Shown: positions 9,573 through 18,112, counted from the stretch's first letter. The stretch is 64,000 nt of DNA from JACPYF01 sp964348695 (GCA_964348695.1 CAYGDI010000003.1:1-64000); one strand, 5' to 3'. Notes: generated from the letters alone by a model not told the origin. A program made the numbers and translations.

Positions 9573-11117
9573 ATGTCAGAACACCCACCACAACCAAAAG
9601 AAACACCAGATCCAGCAGACAAATTCGAAGATATTCGAGATTTGATAGATGTTGGCGAAGATATGAATGACGACGGAGTAAATACCCTACATAGACCAGA
9701 TGGAAAACTACTCGCGGTTGATGAACTCGAGATGATACGAGAACACCAAGATCTCATACGCGGCACAATCGATGATCGAGGTGAAAATGAAGATTTACCC
9801 AACGATACAGATCGAGAAAAAAATCGCAGCATGGACGCTGATCGTGATCATATTATCGCTGAACATATACATAGACTAACAAATGGCAAAGGAGCTTCGC
9901 CAGAAACTGTTGATAAGCTCTATGAGATGCTCAAACAGGGTAAAAAGATTGATGATATTGAACTACCAATAGACGAACCACCAGAAAATTCCGACGGTGA
10001 ACCGGGTAATCCTAATGAGCCGAATGATCCGGAAAATCCAGATGACACACCAACATTAGTGATGCAGGCACCGCAGGTTGAATCTCGTTTTACCCCAGAG
10101 CAGCTGCAAAAGCAACGCGAAATCCTAGACGCAATAGACGATGCAGACCGCATATTCGATCGTAATAAAAGAATGAGAGCATTAAAAGAACTTGCCGAAA
10201 AATACAAAGACATAGATTTTACGGGTGATACAGGTACGCTTGGAGTAGAAGCAGCACAAAGAATACGCGTTAGTAAAACTCGTAGCAAATGGAACCCTCG
10301 TAGGTTGTGGGTAAAAAATACTAAAAAAAGTAATTACCAGTTGAGTCAGATGGCATATGAAAAAGATGAAAAGTATAGCTTGCATGCAGCGAAGGCTATG
10401 GGTGGCAACCTGCATATTATGAACAAATTGACCTATCCTGGTCGCAACGAAACAATACACCGCACTAACAAGTGGTATGAAACCAAAGTCGTCAAAGGTT
10501 TAGAGGATAGAATGGATACGATGATAGCGCAGGCCGACCAACTCAATGAGCAGATAATTCAGAAGCAGCAGGAAATACAGGCCGATGCTAACAATGAAGA
10601 GCTTAAAGAAGAGTTAAGGGGCCTCCAATTAAGCCGGGATAGACTTGATGATACATTACAGAGGACGTATCATGATTACGAACAACGGCGCTTTGATACC
10701 CTAGATGCGCTAGGAACACTACGAGGTTTTGGTGGCAATGAATACTTTGGAAAAGGTATAGCTTACCTGGCTATTACAAAGAACGAACCAGAACTACTAT
10801 ATGCACTTGAAGGGCTTGATCGGATCAACCTAAGATTTAGAGAGCAGCCCGTTGCAATACCATTACTTGGAAAAGTACGTGAACTTTACCACAAAATACG
10901 TATCACAAAAGCAGCGGATGCAATGATGATCCCACAAATACTGCGGGAATCTATCGAAGATCTATCTGACCAAAGAAACCAAGGCATTGTTGACGATGAC
11001 CAGTTTGAGCAGATATCTCGCCAACTTGTTCAGGAAGCACGTGCGGCTGCTCAGAATATTAAGCAACCCGACTGGCGAGATGATGTAATAGTTCAGATCA
11101 ACAAACAGACCCAGTAA
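9573..11117 (+). CDS. acidic coiled-coil protein inside the T4SS-like locus, unknown function
   Basis: A 514-aa soluble protein with no signal peptide. Residues 1-170 are strongly acidic and Pro/Asp/Asn rich. A basic stretch with many Lys/Arg follows near 230-260, then long heptad-like helices (about 300-360 and 460-500). It sits on the opposite strand between the PrgI unit and the VirB6-like pair and ends 5 nt from the convergent 349-aa gene. I recognise no domain. The location suggests a cytoplasmic accessory of the secretion system. The ATG start is chosen because the promoter at 9534-9562 leaves no room for the longer form. Confidence 0.7.
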   Translation: MSEHPPQPKETPDPADKFEDIRDLIDVGEDMNDDGVNTLHRPDGKLLAVDELEMIREHQDLIRGTIDDRGENEDLPNDTDREKNRSMDADRDHIIAEHIHRLTNGKGASPETVDKLYEMLKQGKKIDDIELPIDEPPENSDGEPGNPNEPNDPENPDDTPTLVMQAPQVESRFTPEQLQKQREILDAIDDADRIFDRNKRMRALKELAEKYKDIDFTGDTGTLGVEAAQRIRVSKTRSKWNPRRLWVKNTKKSNYQLSQMAYEKDEKYSLHAAKAMGGNLHIMNKLTYPGRNETIHRTNKWYETKVVKGLEDRMDTMIAQADQLNEQIIQKQQEIQADANNEELKEELRGLQLSRDRLDDTLQRTYHDYEQRRFDTLDALGTLRGFGGNEYFGKGIAYLAITKNEPELLYALEGLDRINLRFREQPVAIPLLGKVRELYHKIRITKAADAMMIPQILRESIEDLSDQRNQGIVDDDQFEQISRQLVQEARAAAQNIKQPDWRDDVIVQINKQTQ

Positions 11118-11122
11118 TTATA

Positions 11123-12172
11123 TTAAAGGCCTCTTGTCGACTTTTCATTTTCTAGTACGGCAAGATGTTGTTGTGATAAAGAACCCCTGTGACGCTCTGA
11201 AAGTGCGTCCAAAAGCGTTTGATCACTAATAGCACCTTGTGTTTGAAGTCCTTTTTGCAGAGAAGTTACATCAAGATTACCAACAGTCTCTGCAGTAACT
11301 TTTTTATAAGTACCTGATCCTCCCGTACCCGGTGCCTGCGCACCTGCATTATTTATAAAGTCAGTCACTTCAGGGGTAGAGGATTCAAGCGCTGGGTAAT
11401 GATTTTTGCCCAAGTGTGCAGCTAATGCTTGAGATTCCGCAGAAGGGCTACCCGGAGGGTTTGCCCCTGCTAGTTGAGATGCAAATTCACTAACCATATC
11501 TCTTCCACTCGAACCATTCTGCATAGCGAGGTCGGCTAGAGCGGCGCGTTGTTCATCAGTTTCTGCGTTTGCAAAGGATTTTCTTAAAAAATCATCTCTG
11601 CCAGGCCCACCTGCTGCATAGGCTGCCTGGGACTGATATTCTAGCATAGCAGCTTTGATTTTAAGATCTTTTGCCTCAAGTTTGAGTTTTGCTGGTTCCA
11701 TTTCTTCGATTTCACGCTTTAGCTGCATTTTCTCCACTCCCAGTTTAACTCGTACACCCGCACCCCTATCAGCGCCGACACCTGCGTAGCCGTCTGGATT
11801 ATTATTCATATCCCTCATAACATCATCTTCCAGTAGTCGCTTTGCCTCTGCTTCTTTGTTCTGCATGCGTGCTTGTGAACGAGTTGCTCGACCACCGACG
11901 TAGCGACGAAAACGATTGCGTCTGTTATCCGCTATCAGATTGCCGTCTGCGTCTAGTCCTGACACAGATCGTCGTGCCGAGGTTTCCATTCTGGCCAGCT
12001 GACCTCTTTTGCCGAGGTCTTCTTTCATGCCGCCGGTGAATTTGTTGCCGAGATTTTGAGCGGTACCGTATATTTTGCCCAACATAGAGTTTGAAGATTT
12101 GAGCATTGCTGGTATTGCAAACAGGGGCAATGCCAGGATCACGAGTTTTAGTAGGTAGCTAATGACGTCCAT
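11123..12172 (-). CDS. membrane-anchored helical protein downstream of the VirB6-like gene
   Basis: A 349-aa protein with an N-terminal hydrophobic helix (residues 4-24, LLKLVILALPLFAIPAMLK), then a basic, Arg-rich helical region (50-130) and a long Ala/Gln/Glu helical tail. It follows the TrbL/VirB6-like gene by 37 nt on the same strand. In many T4SS the VirB6 chain carries a long cytoplasmic tail; here that tail may be encoded as a separate protein (inference). No enzymatic motif is visible. A GGAAAGGAAA stretch lies upstream, but its spacing to the ATG is long. Confidence 0.7.
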   Translation of the reverse strand: MDVISYLLKLVILALPLFAIPAMLKSSNSMLGKIYGTAQNLGNKFTGGMKEDLGKRGQLARMETSARRSVSGLDADGNLIADNRRNRFRRYVGGRATRSQARMQNKEAEAKRLLEDDVMRDMNNNPDGYAGVGADRGAGVRVKLGVEKMQLKREIEEMEPAKLKLEAKDLKIKAAMLEYQSQAAYAAGGPGRDDFLRKSFANAETDEQRAALADLAMQNGSSGRDMVSEFASQLAGANPPGSPSAESQALAAHLGKNHYPALESSTPEVTDFINNAGAQAPGTGGSGTYKKVTAETVGNLDVTSLQKGLQTQGAISDQTLLDALSERHRGSLSQQHLAVLENEKSTRGL

Positions 12173-12209
12173 GTTTGTGCTCTAGTTTCCTTTCCTATAT
12201 TGTAGCATT

Positions 12210-13769
12210 TTAGACCAAACTCGCTGCTAATATTGACGCGCCAAATACCGCCATGATCATCGGGAAAAGTATCAGTTGTTGCGTGAACAAGCTCCACCAT
12301 TTTCTAAAATACTGCTCGGTGTTCGGTAATAGCCATGCAGCGAATGCTAAGGGCGAAACTAATACTAGTGCAAGTAATATGACTTGTCTTGCGATAAGCA
12401 CTAGAAGTGTTGCGAAGATCGAGACCACCACGGCGAGTAGTAGAATAGCTACTAAAAATAGTAGGCCCATCGGTCCTATAGCATAGGCCGCTGCACCCCC
12501 TGCAACCAAACCACCAACAGATGCAGTTCCGAGAGTGACATCTCCACCAGTTGAGAAAAAGTTTGTACCACCACTATCTTGTCCGCCAGCCACTTGATTG
12601 ATTGCGCCACTAATACTGGTCTCGCCACCTCCGGCTCCTATCATAAATCCAATGATAGAGTTGCCAGCGATGTTGCTAATATCTATCAAAAACGCACATA
12701 TAAAAAACGACAGGTTGATGAAAATTGCGCCCATGATAAGTCTCGGCAACATACGCTTGATACCGTAGTTTGACAATCCAACTGATGTGGATTGTGAAAA
12801 TACAATTGTCATAAATGCTACGATGAGCAAAATATTGGCCATACTGACAAATGCTGTGTGAATAGCCTGGATTTTGTCGTTGTTGTCTTTGTCCGCCAGT
12901 ATTTGAAATGTCATCAGGCTTTCGACGATAGCAGCCGCTCCTTTGATAGCTTCTGTGAAACCGTCAACAACGGGACAAAGTACCCAGCCTAGCGCTCCTC
13001 CACGGCAAGAGTCAACTTCGTCGGTGCTAGAAGCTGAGCCACCCCCTGCACCACCAGCGGCGTCAACGATAGTTTTTATATCGGTTTTTTCAGAATCGGG
13101 TAGTTTGTAGTAGTTTTTTGTTGGTGTATCGAAGCTTGCTCTTGGTAGTCCGTTGCTACATTCGGTGGATAAAATGCTGTTGATCCCCTCTCCATCACCA
13201 CCTTCATTTGCATCATTATCCGCAAGATTACCTGGTCCTGTACGGTCGTTTTTTTGGTGGACTACGGCGTCGGCTTGTCCTCCTGAACCCATTTTTGTGA
13301 TTTTTGTTATTCCTGCTCTAGTCCTGTAATTGTCACCATCTTGTACTGCATTCCAATCATTGAAGTCATAGCCTAGTACATAGTCAATTTTGTAAAAAGG
13401 TCTAGTAGAGGGCTCGGTGAGTGATAGTGTGGTGCCGCTACAGTACACTTGTGCAACTGCGAAATATTCATCGCTATCATCATCACTGTTGTTGCCGTCG
13501 TTTAGCTGCTGGTTGATTTCTGGTGTGAAAGAAAAAACAGTACCATCGCCAAATAGACCACCTTTTACGACAACCTTGAGCATGTCGCCGATCTCTTCTT
13601 GTTTTTCTCCGTCGTTGAAGATAGTTTTTAGTTTGTTGGCGTTTGATTCTTCGTAGTAGAGGACTGCTTTGGTTATTCCTGCGGCAGCCTGAACAACACC
13701 GCCAATCGATACGATAACTGCAATTGCTACTACTGCCAGTGCCCATCTCTGCCTAAAGAAACGTTTCAT
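12210..13769 (-). CDS. TrbL/VirB6-like polytopic T4SS membrane protein
   Basis: A 519-aa protein with an N-terminal signal-anchor (residues 8-30). A 240-residue extracytoplasmic region follows, with a few Cys residues and Gly/Ser/Asp-rich loops. Then come about six transmembrane helices between residues 265 and 519, including a Gly-rich stretch (VGGLVAGGAAAYAIGPMG) and the ending FRKWWSLFTQQLILFPMIMAVFG. The arrangement fits TrbL/VirB6, the polytopic channel subunit, but family assignment rests on topology and neighbours rather than a signature motif. It starts a minus-strand unit whose promoter faces that of the pilin array. Confidence 0.78.
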   Translation of the reverse strand: MKRFFRQRWALAVVAIAVIVSIGGVVQAAAGITKAVLYYEESNANKLKTIFNDGEKQEEIGDMLKVVVKGGLFGDGTVFSFTPEINQQLNDGNNSDDDSDEYFAVAQVYCSGTTLSLTEPSTRPFYKIDYVLGYDFNDWNAVQDGDNYRTRAGITKITKMGSGGQADAVVHQKNDRTGPGNLADNDANEGGDGEGINSILSTECSNGLPRASFDTPTKNYYKLPDSEKTDIKTIVDAAGGAGGGSASSTDEVDSCRGGALGWVLCPVVDGFTEAIKGAAAIVESLMTFQILADKDNNDKIQAIHTAFVSMANILLIVAFMTIVFSQSTSVGLSNYGIKRMLPRLIMGAIFINLSFFICAFLIDISNIAGNSIIGFMIGAGGGETSISGAINQVAGGQDSGGTNFFSTGGDVTLGTASVGGLVAGGAAAYAIGPMGLLFLVAILLLAVVVSIFATLLVLIARQVILLALVLVSPLAFAAWLLPNTEQYFRKWWSLFTQQLILFPMIMAVFGASILAASLV

Positions 13770-13779
13770 ACTGGGTTCA

Positions 13780-13809
13780 AGTATACCTCACCTATAACCA
13801 CTAGCTCAA
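13780..13809 (-). promoter_or_regulatory. promoter of the VirB6-like unit
   Basis: Read on the minus strand: TTGAGC (13804-13809), an 18-nt spacer and TATACT (13780-13785), ending 10 nt before the ATG at 13769. It is divergent from, and only a few bases away from, the pilin-array promoter, so both halves of the T4SS locus could be co-regulated from one 83-bp region. Confidence 0.6.
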
Positions 13810-13814
13810 TGCAT

Positions 13815-13843
13815 TTGCACTTATCAGGCAAAAAAGGCATAAT
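13815..13843 (+). promoter_or_regulatory. promoter of the pilin array
   Basis: TTGCAC at 13815-13820, a 17-nt spacer, CATAAT at 13838-13843; the ATG follows after 9 nt. No Shine-Dalgarno site precedes this first gene, whereas later genes in the array overlap or have one. Confidence 0.65.
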
Positions 13844-13852
13844 CTAAATCAA

Positions 13853-14575
13853 ATGAAACGTATAATAACACACAAATTTTTCTCTTTTGTTCTGGTTGCG
13901 ATGTTTGTTGCAGTTGCAACTAACTTTTTTGCTGCGGCTCCTGTGTTTGCCGATGCGGCCTCCGACAAGGCAAAGGAATATTGTGAAAAACAATACACAG
14001 GTAGTACTGCGAGCAATGTGCGTGACAGAGATGCGTGTATTTATGCTTATAAAAAAGCATATAACAAAGCGAGTGATGTCAGTGGTGGTTTTTGTTTCAA
14101 ATATGTCAAAAACAAATACAGCGGTATTAATGATATCAATGATATTCGCGCAAATTCGGCCGCCAACGCCGTATATGGTGCCTGCGGTAAAGGCAAGATA
14201 GAAGGTTTGCGCCAAAAACAAGCTGACGATGCCGAAAAAGAAAACAAAGCAGCCAACGCCAACTACAAATGTGACGATACTCCTACGTTCTTTGATTTTG
14301 GCTGCTCGGGCACAAACAGTGAAAAAAGTGGCAACGAAAATCCTATCAGTAGGATATTATTCACGATTGTTTCGTGGCTGACAGGTCTCGTTACTCTAGC
14401 TGCTATTGGCGGTATTATATACGGTGGTATTTTGTATGCAAGCGCTGGTGACAATTCAGGCCAAACACAAAAAGGTATTAGTTTTGTGTTCAACGCAGTG
14501 ATCGGATTGTTGCTATGGGTAGGTATGTATGCCCTACTGAACTTTATTGTCCCTGGAGGGTTGTTTGCACCATGA
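13853..14575 (+). CDS. VirB2/TrbC-like pilin protein 1 (long form)
   Basis: 240 aa; the first of eight tandem paralogues. A signal peptide (residues 1-34, ending VFADA) precedes a Cys-rich extracytoplasmic region of about 120 residues not found in the other copies. The pilin core follows: two hydrophobic helices (about 165-190 and 210-235) joined by a GDNSGQTQKG loop. TrbC/VirB2 proteins are small two-helix subunits that polymerise into the T4SS pilus. The extra domain suggests a tip, base or adaptor subunit rather than the major subunit (inference). It overlaps the next gene by ATGA. Confidence 0.75.
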   Translation: MKRIITHKFFSFVLVAMFVAVATNFFAAAPVFADAASDKAKEYCEKQYTGSTASNVRDRDACIYAYKKAYNKASDVSGGFCFKYVKNKYSGINDINDIRANSAANAVYGACGKGKIEGLRQKQADDAEKENKAANANYKCDDTPTFFDFGCSGTNSEKSGNENPISRILFTIVSWLTGLVTLAAIGGIIYGGILYASAGDNSGQTQKGISFVFNAVIGLLLWVGMYALLNFIVPGGLFAP

Positions 14576-15000
14576 TGAAAAATCTCGTGAGTTTTTTGGT
14601 GCTGCCATGTATGCTGGTCAGTATGTTAGGCGCGGCTGTCTTTGTTTCAACTCCAGTACAAGCTGGAAAATGCTCTAGCGAAGTCCAGCTTTTGCCAGGA
14701 GCAACGCCTTGGTATTCGGGGCTATGTAAAGAAGGTACAAATGAGATACAAATTACTAGTCCTGCCGAAGATTCAGTCAAAATTGGCCTCAATGTACTGA
14801 GTTTTATTTTGATCATTGCTGGCTATGTGGCAGTTGGTTTTGTGATATGGGGTGGTTTCAAATACATGCTTGCGTCTGGTGATTCTGGGAAAATTTCTAG
14901 TGCAAAACAAACTATACAAAATGCCCTCATCGGGCTGTTAATTGCACTATCAGCAGCAGCAATAGTGACGTTTATAGGAGGTTCATATGGTATTGCGTAG
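14572..15000 (+). CDS. VirB2/TrbC-like pilin protein 2
   Basis: 142 aa. The signal peptide ends near VQAG. A short region with two Cys follows, then two hydrophobic helices separated by the loop ASGDSGKISSAKQTI, the array-wide signature. The start is ATG at 14572 overlapping the previous TGA, with GGAGG at 14555-14559; a second ATG directly follows. An upstream in-frame extension would lie inside the previous gene and is rejected. Confidence 0.8.
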   Translation: MMKNLVSFLVLPCMLVSMLGAAVFVSTPVQAGKCSSEVQLLPGATPWYSGLCKEGTNEIQITSPAEDSVKIGLNVLSFILIIAGYVAVGFVIWGGFKYMLASGDSGKISSAKQTIQNALIGLLIALSAAAIVTFIGGSYGIA

Positions 15001-15406
15001 GGTGCATATTATTACAGCAGGTATGATTGGTTTGTGTATGTTGTTGGTTCTTGTGATTGGTCAGACGGCTTTTGCAGCTGGAGTGAGTGATTCAAAACCA
15101 GACAAATTTGCGCTCAAGGCCGAAGATCTCAAGATCAAGAAGATTGAGAGTCAGGCTATAGTGACCAACACTCTAAATGCAGTCTACTCTATCGCAGCTG
15201 CAGCTGCCGTTATAGTTATTATTGCTGCAGGTTTGATGTATATCACTAGTGACGGAGATCCTGGCAAGACATCAACTGCAAAAAATGCCATCATATATGC
15301 TGCAATTGGTTTGGTTTTTGTCGGTACGGCGTTTATAATAACTGGTGTCGTACAAAATATTGCATCAAACAGTCCAACGACATTCATTATTGGTGAGATA
15401 TCATGA
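14987..15406 (+). CDS. VirB2/TrbC-like pilin protein 3
   Basis: 139 aa. Signal peptide to about residue 27 (TAFAAG), a short charged segment, then the two-helix core with the loop TSDGDPGKTSTAKNAI. It overlaps the end of pilin 2 by 14 nt, and its Shine-Dalgarno AGGAGG lies inside that gene, so translation is coupled. No Cys residues apart from the signal region. Confidence 0.8.
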   Translation: MVLRRVHIITAGMIGLCMLLVLVIGQTAFAAGVSDSKPDKFALKAEDLKIKKIESQAIVTNTLNAVYSIAAAAAVIVIIAAGLMYITSDGDPGKTSTAKNAIIYAAIGLVFVGTAFIITGVVQNIASNSPTTFIIGEIS

Positions 15407-15771
15407 AATACACAAAACTAACATACAGCCTTGTCATTCTAGCTATAGCTGCACTGCCGCTACTATTTAGCGACGCCGCATATGCTGCCTTGCCTCAGTG
15501 TAGTAGTGGTTCTAATACCGCTATTTGTCAGGCAAATACTAGCCTGGTTGGCGGTGTACTAAAAAGCGTTATCAATGTTCTGCTCTATTTTGCGGGAACA
15601 ATTGCAGTGATCGTGATAGTTGTTGGCGGTATACGATATATCACTAGTGACGGCGATCCAGGGGCTGCCAGCAAGGCAAAAAACACCATTATATATGCAT
15701 TGGTTGGTCTGGTAGTAGCAGTCATGGCCTACGCAATAGTAAACTTTATATTAGATAGGATAGATATATGA
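15403..15771 (+). CDS. VirB2/TrbC-like pilin protein 4
   Basis: 122 aa, the shortest copy. Signal peptide ending AYAAL, two Cys residues (CSSGSNTAIC), then the core YITSDGDPGAASKAKNTI between two hydrophobic helices and the ending AYAIVNFILDRID. It overlaps pilin 3 by ATGA. Its size and simple form are closest to a canonical VirB2 subunit. Confidence 0.8.
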   Translation: MKYTKLTYSLVILAIAALPLLFSDAAYAALPQCSSGSNTAICQANTSLVGGVLKSVINVLLYFAGTIAVIVIVVGGIRYITSDGDPGAASKAKNTIIYALVGLVVAVMAYAIVNFILDRIDI

Positions 15772-16163
15772 CGTTCAAAAAAATAACACACACAATACTT
15801 GCGACAGTCGGTATCTTTAGTCTTATGACTCTAGCGACAGTCGGGCTTTCATCTCAACCAGCATTTGCAGATACAAAAAAACAAGTTCAAGATGCTGTAA
15901 AAGATATAGACTCCGATCCTAATAGCAACAAGGGCACAAAAGTCACTGATGTCATACGAAACGTAATAGGTATACTGTCATTTCTCGTAGGTATGATCGC
16001 GGTATTGATGATTGTAATTGCCGGTTTTCGTTTTGTGACGAGTAACGGCGATGCAGGCACGGTATCTAGCGCCAAAAACACTATCATCTATGCGGTTATC
16101 GGTATTATCATCACAGTCATGGCCTATGCAATAGTGAACTTTATACTAACGAATATTGATTGA
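15768..16163 (+). CDS. VirB2/TrbC-like pilin protein 5
   Basis: 131 aa. Signal peptide (about 1-34, PAFAD), a short Lys/Asp-rich mature N-terminus, then helix, loop TSNGDAGTVSSAKNTI and a second helix ending AYAIVNFILTNID. It overlaps pilin 4 by ATGA. It has no Cys in the mature part, unlike copies 1, 2, 4, 6, 7 and 8. Confidence 0.8.
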   Translation: MTFKKITHTILATVGIFSLMTLATVGLSSQPAFADTKKQVQDAVKDIDSDPNSNKGTKVTDVIRNVIGILSFLVGMIAVLMIVIAGFRFVTSNGDAGTVSSAKNTIIYAVIGIIITVMAYAIVNFILTNID

Positions 16164-16167
16164 TAGT

Positions 16168-16620
16168 ATGCTACGATTTTGTCTCTCGATCATTTTTGTA
16201 TGCAGCCTCGTAGCTACTAGTGTCGTCATGTCTCAAACCACCTATGCGCTAGATGGCAATGCCGAGACTTCAACAAACGCTACCCTAAAAGAACTTGGTG
16301 ACACTACTGATAAAGACAAGGCGTGTAGTGATGCAGGTGGGACAATAAAGAGTGGCAAATGTGTAGATGAAGATGGCAGCACTATAGACACGACATCAGT
16401 ATCTCTAGCAATCAGGAATATAATAGGTATACTGCTCTATGTTGCAGGTATTATCTCGGTGATTGTTATTGTTGTTTCGGGCTTTCGCTATGTGACTAGT
16501 AACGGTGACGCCGCCGCCGCTTCGCGCGCTAAAAACGGTATAGTGTATGCCCTCATAGGGCTCGTGATTACTGTCATGGCATATGCTATAGTCAACTTTA
16601 TATTAAGCAACTTGAGCTAA
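16168..16620 (+). CDS. VirB2/TrbC-like pilin protein 6
   Basis: 150 aa from the ATG at 16168, which lies 4 nt after the previous stop; an alternative TTG at 16156 overlapping the previous gene is possible. The signal peptide ends TTYALDG. The mature N-terminus carries two Cys (KACSDAGGTIKSGKCVDEDG), then the core TSNGDAAAASRAKNGI and a terminal AYAIVNFILSNLS. The start choice is uncertain because no strong Shine-Dalgarno site is seen. Confidence 0.75.
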   Translation: MLRFCLSIIFVCSLVATSVVMSQTTYALDGNAETSTNATLKELGDTTDKDKACSDAGGTIKSGKCVDEDGSTIDTTSVSLAIRNIIGILLYVAGIISVIVIVVSGFRYVTSNGDAAAASRAKNGIVYALIGLVITVMAYAIVNFILSNLS

Positions 16621-16631
16621 AGGAGTACCAG

Positions 16632-17045
16632 ATGAAAAAAATACGAATGTTGATCGCACTAATGATGATGACCGGCGCTATGATCGTAGCTCCACTCGCT
16701 CAGACATCATATGCAGCTGTAGATATAGATAAAGCAAGAGAAGTAACAGAAACAGAAGCATGTAAGCAACAAGGAGGCAAGCAAGGCTGTGAATCTGGCG
16801 GCGCGATTACACAAGTATTCCGTACTGTCGCGAATATTCTACTATTCCTAGTCGGCGCAGTAGCTGTGATCATGCTGATCATCGGTGGTTTTCGCTACGT
16901 GGCTAGTAACGGCGATGCGGCGGCAACAAAAGGGGCAAAAGATACGATCATGTACGCTATTATCGGTATTATCGTAGCCTTTTTGGCATATGCCGCGGTC
17001 AATTTTGTCGTGACACAGCTGACAATAGGGACAACTACTAGGTAG
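16632..17045 (+). CDS. VirB2/TrbC-like pilin protein 7
   Basis: 137 aa. AAAGGAGT lies before the ATG. The signal peptide ends SYAAVD, then two Cys (EACKQQGGKQGCESG) and the core ASNGDAAATKGAKDTI between helices. Bases 16824-16888, coding the first helix, are identical to 17357-17421 in pilin 8, although the flanks differ. This points to recent duplication or gene conversion. Confidence 0.82.
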   Translation: MKKIRMLIALMMMTGAMIVAPLAQTSYAAVDIDKAREVTETEACKQQGGKQGCESGGAITQVFRTVANILLFLVGAVAVIMLIIGGFRYVASNGDAAATKGAKDTIMYAIIGIIVAFLAYAAVNFVVTQLTIGTTTR

Positions 17046-17054
17046 ATTGCTCTT

Positions 17055-17093
17055 CACAAAAAGGTTGTGTTTTGATATAACTATTGGTATACA
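17055..17093 (+). promoter_or_regulatory. internal hairpin and separate promoter before pilin 8
   Basis: A small hairpin (CACAA at 17055-17059, TTGTG at 17065-17069) followed by TTTT could weakly terminate the upstream transcript. It overlaps a promoter: TTGTGT 17065-17070, 17-nt spacer, TATACA 17088-17093. Pilin 8 can therefore be expressed on its own. Confidence 0.5.
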
Positions 17094-17122
17094 GTCCATA
17101 AATGTATAAGGAGAAACATACA

Positions 17123-17584
17123 ATGAAAATAACAAACATAACTGCAAAGCTTCAGCAGCTAGCGATCACCCACTTTTCTATCGTGGCGCTTGTTGTTGTC
17201 GGTGCGATCGGCCTATCACCAGCTGTATCTGCGGCACAAACAACAGGTTCAGGTGGTTGTGATATATCTACGGGGGTCAATATTGTTTCAGGAAAAGATT
17301 GTGCTCAGCCTGACAAGGTTGCTAGCAACCTAGAGGGTCAAGGTGGTATTTTTGCAACTGTCGCGAATATTCTACTATTCCTAGTCGGCGCAGTAGCTGT
17401 GATCATGCTGATCATCGGTGGCTTGCGCTACGTCACAAGCAACGGTGATCAAAACGCTGTCACAGGTGCAAAAAACACTATTATGTATGCCATTATTGGT
17501 ATTATTGTAGCGTTCCTCGCCTACGCAGGTGTGAACTTTGTTATCACACAACTATCAGTTGGTACTGGTGGCACTGCGAGTTAG
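17123..17584 (+). CDS. VirB2/TrbC-like pilin protein 8 (candidate major pilin)
   Basis: 153 aa from the ATG at 17123, preceded by AAGGAGA; the upstream in-frame ATG at 17102 precedes the ribosome site and is rejected. The signal peptide ends at about residue 36 (AVSAAQ), then two Cys (GCDISTG and KDCAQ), then the core TSNGDQNAVTGAKNTI and AYAGVNFVITQLS. It is the only copy with its own promoter and a full ribosome site and is directly followed by a strong terminator. These are features expected for the most highly expressed subunit (inference). Confidence 0.82.
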   Translation: MKITNITAKLQQLAITHFSIVALVVVGAIGLSPAVSAAQTTGSGGCDISTGVNIVSGKDCAQPDKVASNLEGQGGIFATVANILLFLVGAVAVIMLIIGGLRYVTSNGDQNAVTGAKNTIMYAIIGIIVAFLAYAGVNFVITQLSVGTGGTAS

Positions 17585-17601
17585 CTTCTGTTTTTACCAA
17601 T

Positions 17602-17631
17602 AAAAATACCCCTCGGTTGAGGGGTATTTTT
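17602..17631. terminator. bidirectional intrinsic terminator
   Basis: A perfect 13-bp stem (arm AAAAATACCCCTC at 17602-17614) with the loop GGTT, flanked by A and T runs on the two sides. It ends the pilin array and the convergent hsp20 gene. Confidence 0.9.
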
Positions 17632-17647
17632 ATATCAACAGAGATTA

Positions 17648-18112
17648 CTAGTTGATTTGAATCTTGCGTGCTTGTTCTGCCTTTACCTTGGTAAAGTTGA
17701 TTGTCAACACACCATCTTTTAGAACAGCTTCTACTTCGTCTTCCTTTACTGCAACTGGCAATGCGAGTGTACGGCTGAATTCGCCCCAGTAGCATTCCTG
17801 AATGTGCCATTGTGAGGCCGCTGAATCGTCGCCACTAGATAGTGTTCCGCTGATTGTCAGTATGCCGTCGCTAATACTTACATCGAGATCTTGCTTGTTT
17901 ACACCAGCAGTACGTGCTTTGATGATTAGTTTGTCTTCAGTCTCATATACATCAACAGCCAATTGTCCCGGTACTGCTGCGTCGTCTTCTTCCCAGCTCT
18001 CTTCAACAACTGTTGTTGTTGCGCCGCCCGTCGGTTGTTCGTCGTCGTTTAGAAATGCCGCCGCCAATTCGTCTTCGATCAGCAAGTCGTCATTGTTATT
18101 TTTCTTTGCCAT
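17648..18112 (-). CDS. hsp20: Hsp20/alpha-crystallin small heat-shock protein
   Basis: A 154-aa ATP-independent holdase chaperone. Residues 1-50 are polar and acidic. The alpha-crystallin domain covers about residues 55-145: VYETEDKLIIKARTAGVNKQ, DGILTISG, and GEFSRTLALP followed by DGVLTINFTKV, the family's C-terminal signature. The start is MAKK at 18112 because GGAGGAG, which would code for the extra N-terminal residues of a longer reading, is the ribosome site. Convergent with the pilin array across a shared terminator and divergent from comF. Confidence 0.93.
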   Translation of the reverse strand: MAKKNNNDDLLIEDELAAAFLNDDEQPTGGATTTVVEESWEEDDAAVPGQLAVDVYETEDKLIIKARTAGVNKQDLDVSISDGILTISGTLSSGDDSAASQWHIQECYWGEFSRTLALPVAVKEDEVEAVLKDGVLTINFTKVKAEQARKIQIN

